Assembly: GCF_010723735.1 (NCBI RefSeq)
Contig: NZ_BLLB01000002.1
Location: 1,364,001 to 1,428,000 of the forward strand
Origin: Mycolicibacterium hippocampi
GTDB lineage: Bacteria > Actinomycetota > Actinomycetes > Mycobacteriales > Mycobacteriaceae
Length of the DNA: 64,000 nt
Direction of reading: 5' to 3'
The position numbers and the translations under genes are program-made. Each line of letters begins with the position of its first letter. Position 1 is the stretch's first letter. The notes beneath the pieces were generated by a model. That model was not told the DNA's origin and did not search any database. It saw only the letters and a program-made list of their open reading frames with translations. Of this stretch, positions 25,809-38,819 are shown piece after piece.

Positions 25809-26099
25809 GTGTCGGAGTCGACCATCGGTTGGTTGATGCTCGCCGCTGCCGCAATGACATTCGTGTTCGGTGGCGCATCTCGGGTATTCATCGGCCGCCG
25901 ACGCCACACCAGAGGCGTCCGCCGGCTCGTGCATGTCTTCCGCCGCACCGGCGTAGCACGGGTGCTGTTCGGCCGCTTCGAGGAAGACGTCCTCGACGAC
26001 GACGAACTCGACACGATGATCCTGATGCCCGCCATCGTCATCGCCTGCGGCCTGGCCCTGACGGCGGTGTTCCTGCTCGGCTACGACACTTTGGCCTGA
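25809..26099 (+). CDS. Small two-helix membrane protein
   Basis: This 96-residue protein has a hydrophobic N-terminal helix (WLMLAAAAMTFVFGG), a basic segment (RRRHTRGVRRLVHVFRR), an acidic stretch (EEDVLDDDELD) and a C-terminal helix (MPAIVIACGLALTAVFLLG). GTG 25809 is inferred, 10 bases after the GNAT stop; the longer frame overlaps that gene. The stop falls inside the first unit of a 26-bp tandem repeat. Function unknown. Confidence 0.6.
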   Translation: MSESTIGWLMLAAAAMTFVFGGASRVFIGRRRHTRGVRRLVHVFRRTGVARVLFGRFEEDVLDDDELDTMILMPAIVIACGLALTAVFLLGYDTLA

Positions 26100-26170
26100 T
26101 TCACGCCTCCGCCGTGGTGGCCTGATTCACGCCTCCGCCGTGGTGGCCTGGTTCACGGCTCCGCCGTGGT
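26093..26170. repeat. 26-bp tandem repeat, three copies, across two gene ends
   Basis: The unit begins GGCCTGATTCACGCCTCCGC and ends CGTGGT. Copies at 26093-26118 and 26119-26144 are identical; the third (26145-26170) differs at two positions. The array covers the stop of the small membrane protein and the last codons and stop of the convergent metallo-hydrolase gene, so it looks like a duplication of the hydrolase 3' end. Confidence 0.95.
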
Positions 26171-26902
26171 GGCGTGAAGAGCCTGTTCGGCCGCCTCCCG
26201 GACCGGCCCCCGCCACACCGGCCCGTGACCGGGCAACAGCACCTCGGCATCGAGGGCTGCCAGCGCAGCCAGGCTCCGGCGGCAGCTCTCGTCGTCGTGA
26301 TTGAACAGCGACGGCAGCAGCTGCGGTCCCGACCGAGGCGTCACCGGGTGATCGGTGATCAGTGCGTCGCCGCTGATGACCACCCCGTCCACGACGTATG
26401 AGCAGTGGCCACCGGTGTGACCGGGAGTCGGGATCGCCTTAGGTGTTCCGGGCAGCCGTGCCGCGATGTCCTCGGTCAGCGCCGCCGTCGTCGGGATGCC
26501 GGCGTGGGTCAGGCCGCCCTTGCGGATGAGCGACACAGACCACTTCAGCCACTTCGGTTGCCACACCTTCGCCGCGACATCCATCGGAGAGGCCTGCTCG
26601 AGATACTCCCGCTTGGAGTGCCCGACCTCGTCGGCGTGGCAGTACACCGGGGTCCCGTGGGCCTCGGCGAACCAGATGGCCGTTCCGAAGTGGTCGATGT
26701 GCGCGTGGGTCAACAGGATCGCGCGCACATCGGGCACGCCGAATCCGAGCCGGCCCAGCGAATCGAGGACCTCCGCGCGGTGGCCGGGGTAGCCCGCGTC
26801 GATCAGTAGCACACCGTCGTCACCGGTGACCAGCGTCCAGTTCACGAGGTCGGTCTGGGCGAAGTGGACGCGGTCGGTGATGGCTGTCAGAACCGGTGGC
26901 AT
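26153..26902 (-). CDS. Metallo-beta-lactamase fold hydrolase (Rv0406c-like)
   Basis: This 249-residue protein has the MBL zinc motif H66-A-H-I-D-H71, later PGHTGGH and a C-terminal LLPGHGP, together forming the binuclear site. It is a general MBL-fold hydrolase, not a classical beta-lactamase; the substrate is unknown. It is divergent from fgd with 23 bases between start codons, as Rv0406c is from fgd1 in M. tuberculosis. Its last codons lie in a tandem-repeat array; the third, most diverged copy carries the functional stop. Confidence 0.9.
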   Translation of the reverse strand: MPPVLTAITDRVHFAQTDLVNWTLVTGDDGVLLIDAGYPGHRAEVLDSLGRLGFGVPDVRAILLTHAHIDHFGTAIWFAEAHGTPVYCHADEVGHSKREYLEQASPMDVAAKVWQPKWLKWSVSLIRKGGLTHAGIPTTAALTEDIAARLPGTPKAIPTPGHTGGHCSYVVDGVVISGDALITDHPVTPRSGPQLLPSLFNHDDESCRRSLAALAALDAEVLLPGHGPVWRGPVREAAEQALHATTAEP

Positions 26903-26925
26903 GCGGCGAGTGTAGAAACATAGGT

Positions 26926-27936
26926 ATGGCTGAACTGAAACTGGGCTACAAGGCGTCGGCGGAGCAGTTCGCGCCGCGTGAACTCGTCGAACTGGCCGTC
27001 GCGGCCGAGGAACACGGCATGGACAGCGCGACGGTCAGTGACCACTTCCAGCCTTGGCGGCACGAAGGCGGACATGCGCCGTTCTCGCTCGCCTGGATGA
27101 CTGCGGTCGGGGAGCGCACCCAGCGGCTCGTTCTCGGCACGTCGGTGCTGACTCCGACCTTCCGCTACAACCCGGCAGTCATCGCCCAGGCCTTCGCCAC
27201 CATGGCGTGCCTCTACCCGAACCGCATCTTCCTGGGTGTCGGCACCGGGGAGGCGCTCAACGAGATCGCCACCGGATACGAAGGCGAGTGGCCGGAGTTC
27301 AAGGAGCGGTTCGCCCGGCTGCGCGAGTCGGTCAAGTTGATGCGCGAGCTGTGGCTCGGCGACCGCGTGGATTTTGACGGCGAGTACTACAAGACCAAGG
27401 GTGCGTCGATCTACGACGTACCCGATGGCGGGGTGCCGGTCTACATCGCGGCCGGCGGCCCCGTGGTCGCGAAGTACGCGGGCCGCGCCGGCGACGGCTT
27501 CATCTGCACCTCCGGCAAGGGGGAGGAGCTGTACAAGGACAAGCTCATCCCCGCCGTGCAGGAGGGCGCCGAGAAGGCCGACCGCAACTCCGAGGACATC
27601 GACCGGATGATCGAGATCAAGATCTCCTACGACACCGACCCGGAGCTGGCACTGGAGAACACCCGGTTCTGGGCGCCGCTGTCGCTGACGGCCGAACAGA
27701 AGCACAGCATCGACGACCCGATGGAGATGGAGAAAGCCGCCGACGAGCTGCCCATCGAACAGGTGGCCAAGCGCTGGATCGTCGCCTCCGATCCCGACGA
27801 GGCCGTCGAGAAGGTCAAGGACTACGTCGGCTGGGGACTCAACCACCTCGTCTTCCACGCGCCCGGGCATGACCAGCGGCGCTTCCTGGAACTGTTCCAG
27901 CGCGACCTGGAACCGAGGCTGCGGCGCCTGGCCTGA
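26926..27936 (+). CDS. fgd1: F420-dependent glucose-6-phosphate dehydrogenase
   Basis: This 336-residue protein has exactly the length of FGD1. It oxidises glucose-6-phosphate to 6-phosphogluconolactone while reducing coenzyme F420, the source of F420H2 in mycobacteria. All residues known for the active site are present at the same numbers: H40, W44, E109, K198, K259 and R283. It has the luciferase-like TIM-barrel family sequence. ATG 26926 is selected over a frame extension to 26896 because it matches the conserved [15 protein letters not shown] start. F420H2 also activates nitroimidazole prodrugs in mycobacteria. Confidence 0.98.
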   Translation: MAELKLGYKASAEQFAPRELVELAVAAEEHGMDSATVSDHFQPWRHEGGHAPFSLAWMTAVGERTQRLVLGTSVLTPTFRYNPAVIAQAFATMACLYPNRIFLGVGTGEALNEIATGYEGEWPEFKERFARLRESVKLMRELWLGDRVDFDGEYYKTKGASIYDVPDGGVPVYIAAGGPVVAKYAGRAGDGFICTSGKGEELYKDKLIPAVQEGAEKADRNSEDIDRMIEIKISYDTDPELALENTRFWAPLSLTAEQKHSIDDPMEMEKAADELPIEQVAKRWIVASDPDEAVEKVKDYVGWGLNHLVFHAPGHDQRRFLELFQRDLEPRLRRLA

Positions 27937-27957
27937 CGCCGCGAACCGGGCGAGTTC

Positions 27958-28929
27958 ATGAGGATTCTCGCGTCGGTGCTGGGTCTGCTGTTGCTGGCCG
28001 TCGCGCTGGCGTCGTTCGGGGCTCGCTATCTGCCGATCTCCGGGCATCCCACCCTGATCGTCGCGGCGGTGGCGCCCTACCTGGTGCTCGCCGCGCCGGT
28101 GGCCGTGCTGCTTCTCGGTCTGGGGAGACGCTGGCTGCTGACCGTGGTGGCGCTGGCGGTGACGGCGGGGCTGGTCGGGGTGTACCTGCCGCGGTTCCAA
28201 AGCTCGGCCGTCGCCGAGACGTCAGCCGCGGTGCAGGTGCGGGTGCTGACCGCCAACCTCGGTATGGGACAGGCCGATCCACCCGCACTGGTCGCGCTGG
28301 CCCGCGACACCGCCGACATCGTGGCGGTCCAGGAGATGACCCAGGAGGCCGCCGACGGGCTGTCGGCCGCCGGGATGGATGCGGTGTTCCCGCACCGGGT
28401 CGTCCTGCCCGAACGCCGGGCGTCCGGCATCGGCATCTGGAGTCGCCACCCGATCGTCAACTCCGGCCGGATCGACGGTTACGCCTTGCCGATGCTGGGC
28501 GCGCGGATCCGGATCCCCGGCGTGGTGGTCGACACCACCGTGCTGTCCGTTCACCTGGCGGCGCCCTGGCCACAGCCGATCGAGCAATGGCTGCAGGACA
28601 TCGCGCAGCTTCCCGACACGCTGCGGGAGGTGGGGCAAGCCGCCGGCGCGGGCGCGGTGATCGTCGCCGGCGATTTCAACGCCACCACCGACATGGCGCC
28701 GTTCCGGCGGCTGCTGGCACAGGGATACGCGGACGGCGGCGCGCGGGCCGGGGCCGGGTTGGCCCGCACCTACCCGGCAGACGCCAGGTGGCCGCCGCTG
28801 CTGGGAATCGACCACATCCTGGTGAAGAACGCCGCCGCGGTGTCGGCCACCACGGTGGTGGTAGCCGGATCGGACCACCGCGGGCTGCGCGCCACACTGC
28901 GGGTGCCGGTGGACATGACAAGCAGTTGA
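27958..28929 (+). CDS. Membrane-anchored endonuclease/exonuclease/phosphatase family protein
   Basis: This 323-residue protein has three N-terminal hydrophobic helices (about 2-90), then an EEP domain: VLTANLGMG, VAVQEMTQEA (catalytic Glu), IVAGDFNATTD (Asp/Asn) and GSDHRGLRATL (His). Such anchored domains act outside the membrane on phosphodiesters or phospholipid head groups; the substrate is unknown. It stands 21 bases after fgd and 16 before pta, so it is probably cotranscribed with them. In M. tuberculosis fgd1 and pta are adjacent with no such gene. Confidence 0.88.
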   Translation: MRILASVLGLLLLAVALASFGARYLPISGHPTLIVAAVAPYLVLAAPVAVLLLGLGRRWLLTVVALAVTAGLVGVYLPRFQSSAVAETSAAVQVRVLTANLGMGQADPPALVALARDTADIVAVQEMTQEAADGLSAAGMDAVFPHRVVLPERRASGIGIWSRHPIVNSGRIDGYALPMLGARIRIPGVVVDTTVLSVHLAAPWPQPIEQWLQDIAQLPDTLREVGQAAGAGAVIVAGDFNATTDMAPFRRLLAQGYADGGARAGAGLARTYPADARWPPLLGIDHILVKNAAAVSATTVVVAGSDHRGLRATLRVPVDMTSS

Positions 28930-28945
28930 CGGCAGGCTTTGACAC

Positions 28946-31024
28946 GTGCCCGACGCGCTGAGCTCCCCGATGCCCGCCATCTACGTAGCCTCACCGGAGG
29001 GTGACACCGGGAAGTCGACGATTGCGCTGGGCATTCTGCACCGCCTTGCTGCGAAGGTCGCCAGGGTCGGGGTGTTCCGGCCCATCACCCGGTTGGGTGA
29101 GGGCCGCGACTACATCCTGGAGCTGCTGCTCGATCACACCACCGCGGGGCTGGCTTACGAGGACTGCGTCGGTGTCAGCTACCAGCAGTTGCACGACGAC
29201 CCGGACGCCGCACTCGCCGAGATCGTCGACCGCTTCCATCAGGTCGCCGACCAGTGCGACGCTGTCCTGGTCGTGGGCAGCGACTACACCGACGTCGCGG
29301 CCCCAAGCGAGTTGTCCACCAACGCCCGCATCGCCGCCAACCTCGGCGCCCCGGTGGTGCTCGCCGTCAAGGCCAGAGGCCGCACCCCCGACCAGGTCGT
29401 GCAGGTGGTCGAGGTCTGCATGGACGAGATCGCCGCGCAGCACGCCAGAACCGCCGCGGTGGTGGTCAACCGGTGTGAGCCCGCCGAGATGGCCGATGTC
29501 GCTGCGGCACTGCAGAATCTCGGACCCAGGACCTACGTGCTGCCCGAGGAACCGCTGCTGGTCGCCCCCTCGGTCGCCGAACTGCAGAGCGCGGTCGAGG
29601 GCACGGTGCTGCGGGGCGAGCCCGCCCTGCTGACCCGCGAAGTGCTCGACGTGCTGGTCGCCGGGATGACGGCCGAGCACGTGCTCGAGCGGCTGACCGA
29701 AGGCGTTGCGGTGGTCACCCCCGGCGACCGTTCCGACGTGGTGCTGGCCGTGCTCAGCGCCCATGCCGCAGAGGGCTTTCCGTCGCTGTCGTGTGTCATC
29801 CTCAACGGCGGTCTGCCACTGCATCCGTCGATCGAGTCGCTGGTGTCGGGTCTGGGGCTGCGGTTGCCGATCATCGAGACCCGGTTCGGCACCTTCGAGA
29901 CGGCGAGCAGGGTCGCCGCCACCCGCGGCCGGGTGACCACCCAGTCGCACCGCAAGGTCGACACCGCGCTCGCGTTGATGGACGCCCACGTCGACACCGA
30001 GGATCTGTTGGCGCAGTTGGCCATTGCCACCCCCACGGCGGTGACACCGCAGATGTTCACCTACCGGCTGCTGGACCGGGCCCGTGCGCAGCGCAAGCAC
30101 ATCGTGCTGCCCGAGGGCAACGACGACCGCATCCTCCGAGCGGCCGGCCGGTTGCTGCAGCGCAGTGTCGCCGATCTGACGATCCTCGGGGAGGAGTCCC
30201 AGGTCCGCGCTCGCGCGGCAGAACTCGGCGTCGACCTGTCCAGCGCCGTGGTGCTCGATCCGCAGACCAGTGAGCTGTGCGACCAGTTCGCGCAGCAGTA
30301 CGCGAAGCTGCGCGCACACAAAGGGGTCACCGTCGAGCAGGCTCGCGAGATCATCCACGATGTCTCATATTTCGGCACCATGTTGGTGCACAACAACATG
30401 GTCGACGGCATGGTGTCGGGTGCCAGGCACACCACCGCGCACACCGTGCGTCCGTCGTTCGAGATCATCAAGACACTGCCCGACGTGTCCACGGTGTCCA
30501 GCATCTTTCTGATGTGCCTGGCCGACGAGGTGCTGGCCTACGGGGACTGTGCGATCGTCCCGGACCCCACCGCCGAACAGCTCGCCGACATCGCGATCTC
30601 CTCGGCCCGCACCGCCGCGCAGTTCGGCATCGATCCGCGGGTGGCGATGCTGTCGTACTCGACCGGGTCCTCGGGCACTGGCGCCGACGTCGACAAGGTC
30701 AGGAAGGCAACGGAATTGGTGCGCTCCCGGGAACCCGAGCTGATGGTGGAGGGCCCGATTCAGTACGACGCCGCGGTGGAACCGTCGGTGGCGGCGACGA
30801 AGATGCCCGAATCGAAGGTGGCGGGCCACGCCACGGTGCTGATCTTCCCCGACCTCAACACCGGCAACAACACCTACAAGGCGGTCCAGCGCAGTGCGGG
30901 CGCCATCGCCATCGGCCCGGTGCTGCAGGGCCTGAACAAGCCCGTCAACGACCTGTCGCGCGGCGCGCTGGTCACCGACATCGTCAACACCGTGGCGATA
31001 ACCGCGATCCAGGCCCAGGGGTGA
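28946..31024 (+). CDS. pta: Phosphate acetyltransferase
   Basis: This 692-residue long-form Pta has an N-terminal P-loop-type domain ([10 protein letters not shown] near residue 13), a central DRTGG domain and a C-terminal PTA catalytic domain from about residue 370 ([17 protein letters not shown], then [18 protein letters not shown] and [18 protein letters not shown]). It interconverts acetyl-CoA and acetyl phosphate. The start is GTG 28946. ackA begins four bases after the stop, forming the usual pta-ackA overflow/acetate unit. Confidence 0.97.
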   Translation: MPDALSSPMPAIYVASPEGDTGKSTIALGILHRLAAKVARVGVFRPITRLGEGRDYILELLLDHTTAGLAYEDCVGVSYQQLHDDPDAALAEIVDRFHQVADQCDAVLVVGSDYTDVAAPSELSTNARIAANLGAPVVLAVKARGRTPDQVVQVVEVCMDEIAAQHARTAAVVVNRCEPAEMADVAAALQNLGPRTYVLPEEPLLVAPSVAELQSAVEGTVLRGEPALLTREVLDVLVAGMTAEHVLERLTEGVAVVTPGDRSDVVLAVLSAHAAEGFPSLSCVILNGGLPLHPSIESLVSGLGLRLPIIETRFGTFETASRVAATRGRVTTQSHRKVDTALALMDAHVDTEDLLAQLAIATPTAVTPQMFTYRLLDRARAQRKHIVLPEGNDDRILRAAGRLLQRSVADLTILGEESQVRARAAELGVDLSSAVVLDPQTSELCDQFAQQYAKLRAHKGVTVEQAREIIHDVSYFGTMLVHNNMVDGMVSGARHTTAHTVRPSFEIIKTLPDVSTVSSIFLMCLADEVLAYGDCAIVPDPTAEQLADIAISSARTAAQFGIDPRVAMLSYSTGSSGTGADVDKVRKATELVRSREPELMVEGPIQYDAAVEPSVAATKMPESKVAGHATVLIFPDLNTGNNTYKAVQRSAGAIAIGPVLQGLNKPVNDLSRGALVTDIVNTVAITAIQAQG

Positions 31025-31028
31025 GGTC

Positions 31029-32234
31029 GTGACACGCACTGTGCTCGTCCTCAACTCCGGTTCGTCGTCGGTGAAACTGCAGTTGGTGGAACCGGACTCG
31101 GGAGCGTCGCTGGCCGAGGGGATCGTCGAGCGGATCGGTGAGGATTCCTCGTCGGCCGGCCTGACAGCCGGGCAGACCACGGTGTCCCGCGACCAGCGGG
31201 TGGCCGATCACGATGAGGCGCTACGCGTCGCCTTCGAGCTGTTCGAGGAGGCCGGGGCGCGCCTGGAGGATCTCGGCCTCGTCGCGGTCGGGCACCGCGT
31301 CGTGCACGGCGGGCCCGACCTGTACCGGCCCACGGTGGTCGACGACGCGCTGATCGAGCGGCTCGAGGAGCTGGCGCCATTGGCGCCGCTGCACAACCCA
31401 CCGGCGATCCTCGGCATCGAGGTCGCCCGCAAGGCCCTGCCCGACATACCGCATGTCGCGGTCTTCGACACCGCCTTCTTCCACGACCTGCCGCCCGCGG
31501 CAGCCACCTACGCCATCGACCACGAAATTGCCGCCCGGTGGAACATCCGGCGGTACGGGTTCCACGGCACGTCGCACCAGTACGTCAGCGAACAGGCGGC
31601 GGCGTTCCTCGCCGTGCCGCCGGAGTCGCTGAGCCAGATCGTGCTGCACCTCGGCAACGGGGCCTCGGCCTCGGCGATCGTCGGTGGCCGACCGGTGGAG
31701 ACCTCGATGGGGCTCACCCCGATGGAGGGGCTGGTGATGGGAACCCGGTCCGGGGACATCGACCCCGGCGTGATCACCTACCTGTGGCGCACGGCAGGCA
31801 TGAGCGTCGAGGACATCGAGTCGATGTTGAACCGGCGTTCAGGGGTGCGCGGGCTGGGCGGCGAGGTCGATTTCCGGGTGCTGCGCCGGCAGATCGAGTC
31901 CGGGTCCGAATCAGGCCGGGCCGCAGCACAATTGGCCTACGACGTGTACATCCACCGACTGCGGAAGTATATCGGCGCCTACTTTGCCGTCCTCGGCACG
32001 GTCGACGTCATCACGTTCACGGCGGGTGTGGGGGAGAACGACGCCGCGGTCCGCCGCGACGCGCTCTCGGGGCTCGCGGCCTTCGGGATCGAACTCGACG
32101 AACACCTCAACGAGAGCCCGGCCCGCGCGGCCAGGCGCATCTCACCGGACGGTTCGCCGACGACGGTGCTAGTGATCCCCACCAACGAGGAGCTTGCGAT
32201 CGCCCGGGCGTGTGCGCAGGTACTTGGCAGCTGA
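31029..32234 (+). CDS. ackA: Acetate kinase
   Basis: This 401-residue ASKHA-fold enzyme interconverts acetyl phosphate + ADP and acetate + ATP. It has [12 protein letters not shown] at the start, [19 protein letters not shown] and [13 protein letters not shown], all standard AckA signatures, and the ATP-site [15 protein letters not shown] 31029 is four bases behind pta. Its last 66 bases overlap the convergent STAS gene. Confidence 0.97.
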   Translation: MTRTVLVLNSGSSSVKLQLVEPDSGASLAEGIVERIGEDSSSAGLTAGQTTVSRDQRVADHDEALRVAFELFEEAGARLEDLGLVAVGHRVVHGGPDLYRPTVVDDALIERLEELAPLAPLHNPPAILGIEVARKALPDIPHVAVFDTAFFHDLPPAAATYAIDHEIAARWNIRRYGFHGTSHQYVSEQAAAFLAVPPESLSQIVLHLGNGASASAIVGGRPVETSMGLTPMEGLVMGTRSGDIDPGVITYLWRTAGMSVEDIESMLNRRSGVRGLGGEVDFRVLRRQIESGSESGRAAAQLAYDVYIHRLRKYIGAYFAVLGTVDVITFTAGVGENDAAVRRDALSGLAAFGIELDEHLNESPARAARRISPDGSPTTVLVIPTNEELAIARACAQVLGS

Positions 32235-32633
32235 CGGGTCGCGGGCCACGGGCAGTTCGCGTGCCGGATCGCAGATCCGCAACAACCGTCCGACGTGCGG
32301 ACCGGTCAGCAGCGTCCACTGCACCCCGACCCTGGCGCACATGACGTTGATGTTGGACAGCGCGGCAAACCCGGACGCGGCGAAGAACTCGACGGTCTGC
32401 AGGTCGAGGATCAGCTGCCGGGACCCGAAGATCCGTCGCTCGACGTAGCGGGCGAGCGCGCAGCTGTTGGTGGCGTCGATCTCGCCGTGAATCGTCACGA
32501 GCACCTTGGACGGGGGCAGCTGGCACGCAGAGAACGTGGCGCGGTGATGTTCTTCCCGCAGATCGAAGGATCTCGGGTCCGGGCGGTACACCCGCTGCGT
32601 GCTCGGAGCCGGCAGCGATTCTGATATGGACAT
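32169..32633 (-). CDS. STAS domain protein, anti-sigma factor antagonist-like
   Basis: This 154-residue protein has a N-terminal extension of about 40 residues followed by a STAS domain: [21 protein letters not shown] and [14 protein letters not shown]87GF. The Ser87 position equals the phosphorylated Ser of SpoIIAA-type antagonists. It could sequester an anti-sigma factor, but no anti-sigma kinase or sigma gene is adjacent. The start ATG has GGAGG six bases upstream. The 3' end overlaps ackA by 66 bases in convergent orientation. Confidence 0.85.
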   Translation of the reverse strand: MSISESLPAPSTQRVYRPDPRSFDLREEHHRATFSACQLPPSKVLVTIHGEIDATNSCALARYVERRIFGSRQLILDLQTVEFFAASGFAALSNINVMCARVGVQWTLLTGPHVGRLLRICDPARELPVARDPSAAKYLRTRPGDRKLLVGGDH

Positions 32634-32967
32634 GGTGGCCTCCGTCAGCCGAAACCTGGGAAATCGTGCTGTGGATGCCGTCAGGGAAACTGGCCCTGGC
32701 TTCTCAAAGCCGTCGATGACGTCACCAATTTGTTCTGCTGTACTGGCTGGCCCATCAACCAGGTTGGCTCACGATACTACGGATTTCGTGGCTTGACCAT
32801 AAGTCTGCTGGAACGAATGAAAACCGCTCTAGCTGCAATGTTGCTGCACTATCTAGGTAATTTCTCCGGACGCCGGCAGTGGCTCTGTCAAAATTGACAC
32901 ATCAGCAACTGATTCCGCAATTGCTGGGGGATTGGCATGAAACATCAAACGTGTGATCATTTGGCGC
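32634..32967. other. AT-richer divergent intergenic region between STAS and SDR genes
   Basis: These 334 bases have no credible gene and a lower GC content than both sides. Both divergent promoters must lie here. The clearest element is the palindrome at 32886-32899. I looked for SigF-type motifs on the STAS side and found only a GGTTTT without a good -10, so no sigma factor is assigned. Confidence 0.6.
32886..32899. promoter_or_regulatory. TGTCAA-AA-TTGACA palindrome, likely TetR operator
   Basis: A perfect 6-base inverted repeat with a 2-base centre lies 68 bases before the SDR start. Its right arm is a consensus -35 TTGACA, so a bound repressor would block the promoter. The three-gene unit downstream ends with a tetR gene, the obvious candidate regulator. 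The link is inferred. Confidence 0.5.
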
Positions 32968-33834
32968 ATGTCGGGTGAACTGGCCGGAAAAGTCGCGATC
33001 GTCACGGGCACCAGCAGGGGTGTCGGCGTCGGCATCGCCCACGAACTGTTGCGCGCCGGGGCGACCGTGATCGGTTGCTCCCGCGCGCCACTCGACGCGA
33101 TCCCCGGTGTCGGTGACGAACCGGGGTGGGCGCTGCGATCCGCCCAGATGGTTTGTGACCAAGGCGATTTCCACGCGATCGACGCGATGGTGACCGAGGT
33201 CGTCGAAACCTACGGCGCGGTCGACATCCTCGTGAACAACGCCGGTGGTACCGTCCCGGCACCACACGCCGAGGACGTGCCCGCCCTGGTCTCGCGAATC
33301 CAGGGCGCGCCCGCATCCGACGACGATTTCGAGCGGACTGTGCTGTTCCACGCTTTCGCCGTACAGATGAACCTGATCAGCCCGTTGTGGTTCGCGATCC
33401 GTGTCTACCGGCAGATGAAGCGCCAGGAAGGGACCGGGTGCATCATCAACGTCTCCAGCGGTGCCGGACACCCGGCGGGGTCGCCGACGCTGGTGTCGTA
33501 TGGTGCGGCCAAATCCGGGCTGAACCACCTGACGAGATCGCTGGCCGAGGAGTGGGGTCCACAAGCCCGGGTGAACTGCGTGGCGCTCGGTCCGACGATC
33601 ACCGAGAACTTCCGGTCGTTCGTGCTTCCCAAGGACGACCCCACCGGCGCAACCTATTTCAGCGCCCTGCCGCTGCGGCGCGGCGGCGAGCCCGCCGAAG
33701 TCGGCCGCACCTGTGTCTTCCTCGCTTCCGGCGCAGCCGATTTCATCAACGGCACCACCATCGAGATTGATGGCGGCATGTTGCCCGGGGTGCTCTACGA
33801 GGCGGGCCTGAAGACGATCACCGACCTGTTGTGA
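32968..33834 (+). CDS. Short-chain dehydrogenase/reductase
   Basis: This 288-residue SDR has TGTSRGVGVGIA (cofactor loop), NNAGG, catalytic SSGAG...YGAAK and the C-terminal FINGTTIEIDGG of FabG-like enzymes. There is no charged residue pattern that clearly separates NAD from NADP use. ATG 32968 is chosen; a GTG/ATG frame extension of five residues exists. It starts a unit with a dihydrodipicolinate-reductase-like gene and a tetR gene. Confidence 0.92.
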   Translation: MSGELAGKVAIVTGTSRGVGVGIAHELLRAGATVIGCSRAPLDAIPGVGDEPGWALRSAQMVCDQGDFHAIDAMVTEVVETYGAVDILVNNAGGTVPAPHAEDVPALVSRIQGAPASDDDFERTVLFHAFAVQMNLISPLWFAIRVYRQMKRQEGTGCIINVSSGAGHPAGSPTLVSYGAAKSGLNHLTRSLAEEWGPQARVNCVALGPTITENFRSFVLPKDDPTGATYFSALPLRRGGEPAEVGRTCVFLASGAADFINGTTIEIDGGMLPGVLYEAGLKTITDLL

Positions 33835-33844
33835 GGAGCGGATA

Positions 33845-34915
33845 ATGCGCCGGATCATTCAGTTCTCCACCGGAAATGTCGGTGTGCACGCGTTGCGCAG
33901 CATCATCGAGCGCCCAGATCTCGAGCTGGCGGGTGTCCACGCGAGCAGCGCCGGCAAGACCGGGCGCGACGCTGCCGAGCTGTGTGGATTGCCCGCGCCG
34001 ACCGGTGTCACCGCCACCGACGACATCGAGGCGTTGGTGGCCCTCGACGCCGACTGTGTTGTGTACACCTCCCAGGCCGAGACCAGGCCGACGGCGGCCA
34101 TCGACGAAATCAGTCGTTTCCTGCGTGCCGGCACCAATGTGGTCGGCACCTCCTTCGTTTGGCTGGTCGCACCTGAGCAGGCCGATGGCTGGCTGCGCGA
34201 ACCGTTGGCCGCCGCGTGCGCCGACGGTGAGAGCACGTTGTACATCAACGGCATCGACCCGGGATTCTCCGGTGACACACTGGTGTTCACGGCCCTGAGC
34301 CTGGCGGCGCGTGCCACCGCGGTCACCGTCCAGGAGATCTTCGACTACGGAACCTACGACGACGCGGAGTTCACCGGGGTCAGCTTCGGTTTCGGCACGC
34401 GGCCCGACCACACCCCGATCATGTTCTCGCCCGGAGTGCTGTCGTCGATGTGGGGTGCCCAGGTGCGCAGCCTCGCGGTGGACCTGGGGATCGAACTCGA
34501 CGAGGTACGCGAGCGGCACGAGAAGTGGGTGACCCCCGAACCCATCGACTGCACGATGATGCGTGTCGAGCCCGGTCACGTCGCCGCTGTCAAGTTCGGT
34601 GTCGACGGCCTGCGCGGGGGACATCCCGTCATCACCATGGAGCACGTCAACAGGCTCACCGCTGCCGCGGCACCCGAGTGGCCGTTCCCGCCGGACGGCC
34701 ATCCCGGTGTGCACCGGGTCGTCATCGACGGCAGCCCGGGAATCGAGATCAACACCCACGTAGGGACTTCGGGCATCGATCACAACCAGGGTGGGGTGAT
34801 CGCCACCGCCGCGCGGGCCGTCAACGCCATCGAGGCGGTGTGCCGCGCGCCGAGCGGACTGCTGGCCGCCGGAGATCTCCGCGCGACCGACCATGTCCGG
34901 GGTGTCATGTGGTGA
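33845..34915 (+). CDS. Dihydrodipicolinate reductase-like NAD(P)-dependent dehydrogenase
   Basis: This 356-residue protein has an N-terminal Rossmann domain (RRIIQFSTGNVGVHALRSI, then VYTSQAE) and a long C-terminal domain with INGIDPGFSGD. It belongs to the group often annotated as NAD(P)H-dependent amine dehydrogenase or 2,4-diaminopentanoate dehydrogenase-like, frequent in mycobacterial steroid and lipid catabolic clusters. The true substrate is unknown. It is 10 bases after the SDR gene, with AGGAG before the ATG, and overlaps or abuts the tetR gene. Confidence 0.85.
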   Translation: MRRIIQFSTGNVGVHALRSIIERPDLELAGVHASSAGKTGRDAAELCGLPAPTGVTATDDIEALVALDADCVVYTSQAETRPTAAIDEISRFLRAGTNVVGTSFVWLVAPEQADGWLREPLAAACADGESTLYINGIDPGFSGDTLVFTALSLAARATAVTVQEIFDYGTYDDAEFTGVSFGFGTRPDHTPIMFSPGVLSSMWGAQVRSLAVDLGIELDEVRERHEKWVTPEPIDCTMMRVEPGHVAAVKFGVDGLRGGHPVITMEHVNRLTAAAAPEWPFPPDGHPGVHRVVIDGSPGIEINTHVGTSGIDHNQGGVIATAARAVNAIEAVCRAPSGLLAAGDLRATDHVRGVMW

Positions 34916-34925
34916 ACCGCAGACC

Positions 34926-35534
34926 ATGACCGCACCGCGACGCCCACCGACGGGGGGGCAGGCGCGAGCCGAGCGCACCCGCGCCGCGGTGATCGACGAG
35001 ACGGTCCGCTGCATCCTGGACGAGGGCTTCGCCCCGCCCAGCGTTCGACACATCACCGAACGCGCCGGCGTGACATGGGGGGTCGTCCAGTACCACTTCG
35101 GTGATCTCGACGGCATCCTGATGGCCGTAGTAGACCAGGGCTTCGGCGAGCTGCTCGACACGTTGGCTGATCTGTCACCGGAAGCTGCGCGGCTGGACCC
35201 GCGGGCGCGGGTGGCCTTCGTGGTCGAGGCGGTGTGGCAGGCCTTCTCCAGCGCGACTTCCCGTGCCGCGCTGGAGATCCTGATCTCGACCCGCGGCATC
35301 CGGGGCGACGCGGTGAACACCCACCTGGCAGAGCTGATGGCCAAGCTCACCGATCTCGGCAGGCAACTCGGCGAAGGGCTGGCGGCGCCGGACGCCACGC
35401 ATGTCGGCAATCTCATCTGGAACGCCCTGCGCGGCATCGTCATTGCGCAGATGACCTGGCCCGAACCGGTTGACCAGTCACGGGATCTGCAGACGCTGGT
35501 CGACGTGGTGAGCACTTACATCGCCGCGCAGTGA
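34926..35534 (+). CDS. TetR/AcrR family transcriptional regulator
   Basis: This 202-residue protein has a TetR helix-turn-helix near the N-terminus: RAERTRAAVIDETVRCILDEGF, RHITERAGVTWGVVQYHFGD. A helical ligand domain follows. The start ATG 34926 lies 10 bases after the reductase stop; an in-frame ATG at 34893 would overlap that gene by 23 bases. It probably controls the SDR-reductase-tetR unit through the palindrome at 32886. It is convergent with pknG. Confidence 0.9.
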   Translation: MTAPRRPPTGGQARAERTRAAVIDETVRCILDEGFAPPSVRHITERAGVTWGVVQYHFGDLDGILMAVVDQGFGELLDTLADLSPEAARLDPRARVAFVVEAVWQAFSSATSRAALEILISTRGIRGDAVNTHLAELMAKLTDLGRQLGEGLAAPDATHVGNLIWNALRGIVIAQMTWPEPVDQSRDLQTLVDVVSTYIAAQ

Positions 35535-35541
35535 CCCCGGC

Positions 35542-38810
<3,269 letters not shown>

Positions 38811-38819
38811 GTGCCCCCG

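Noticed and set aside
26093..26170. CRISPR-like array
   Set aside because: The three units are directly adjacent with no spacers and no cas genes are present.
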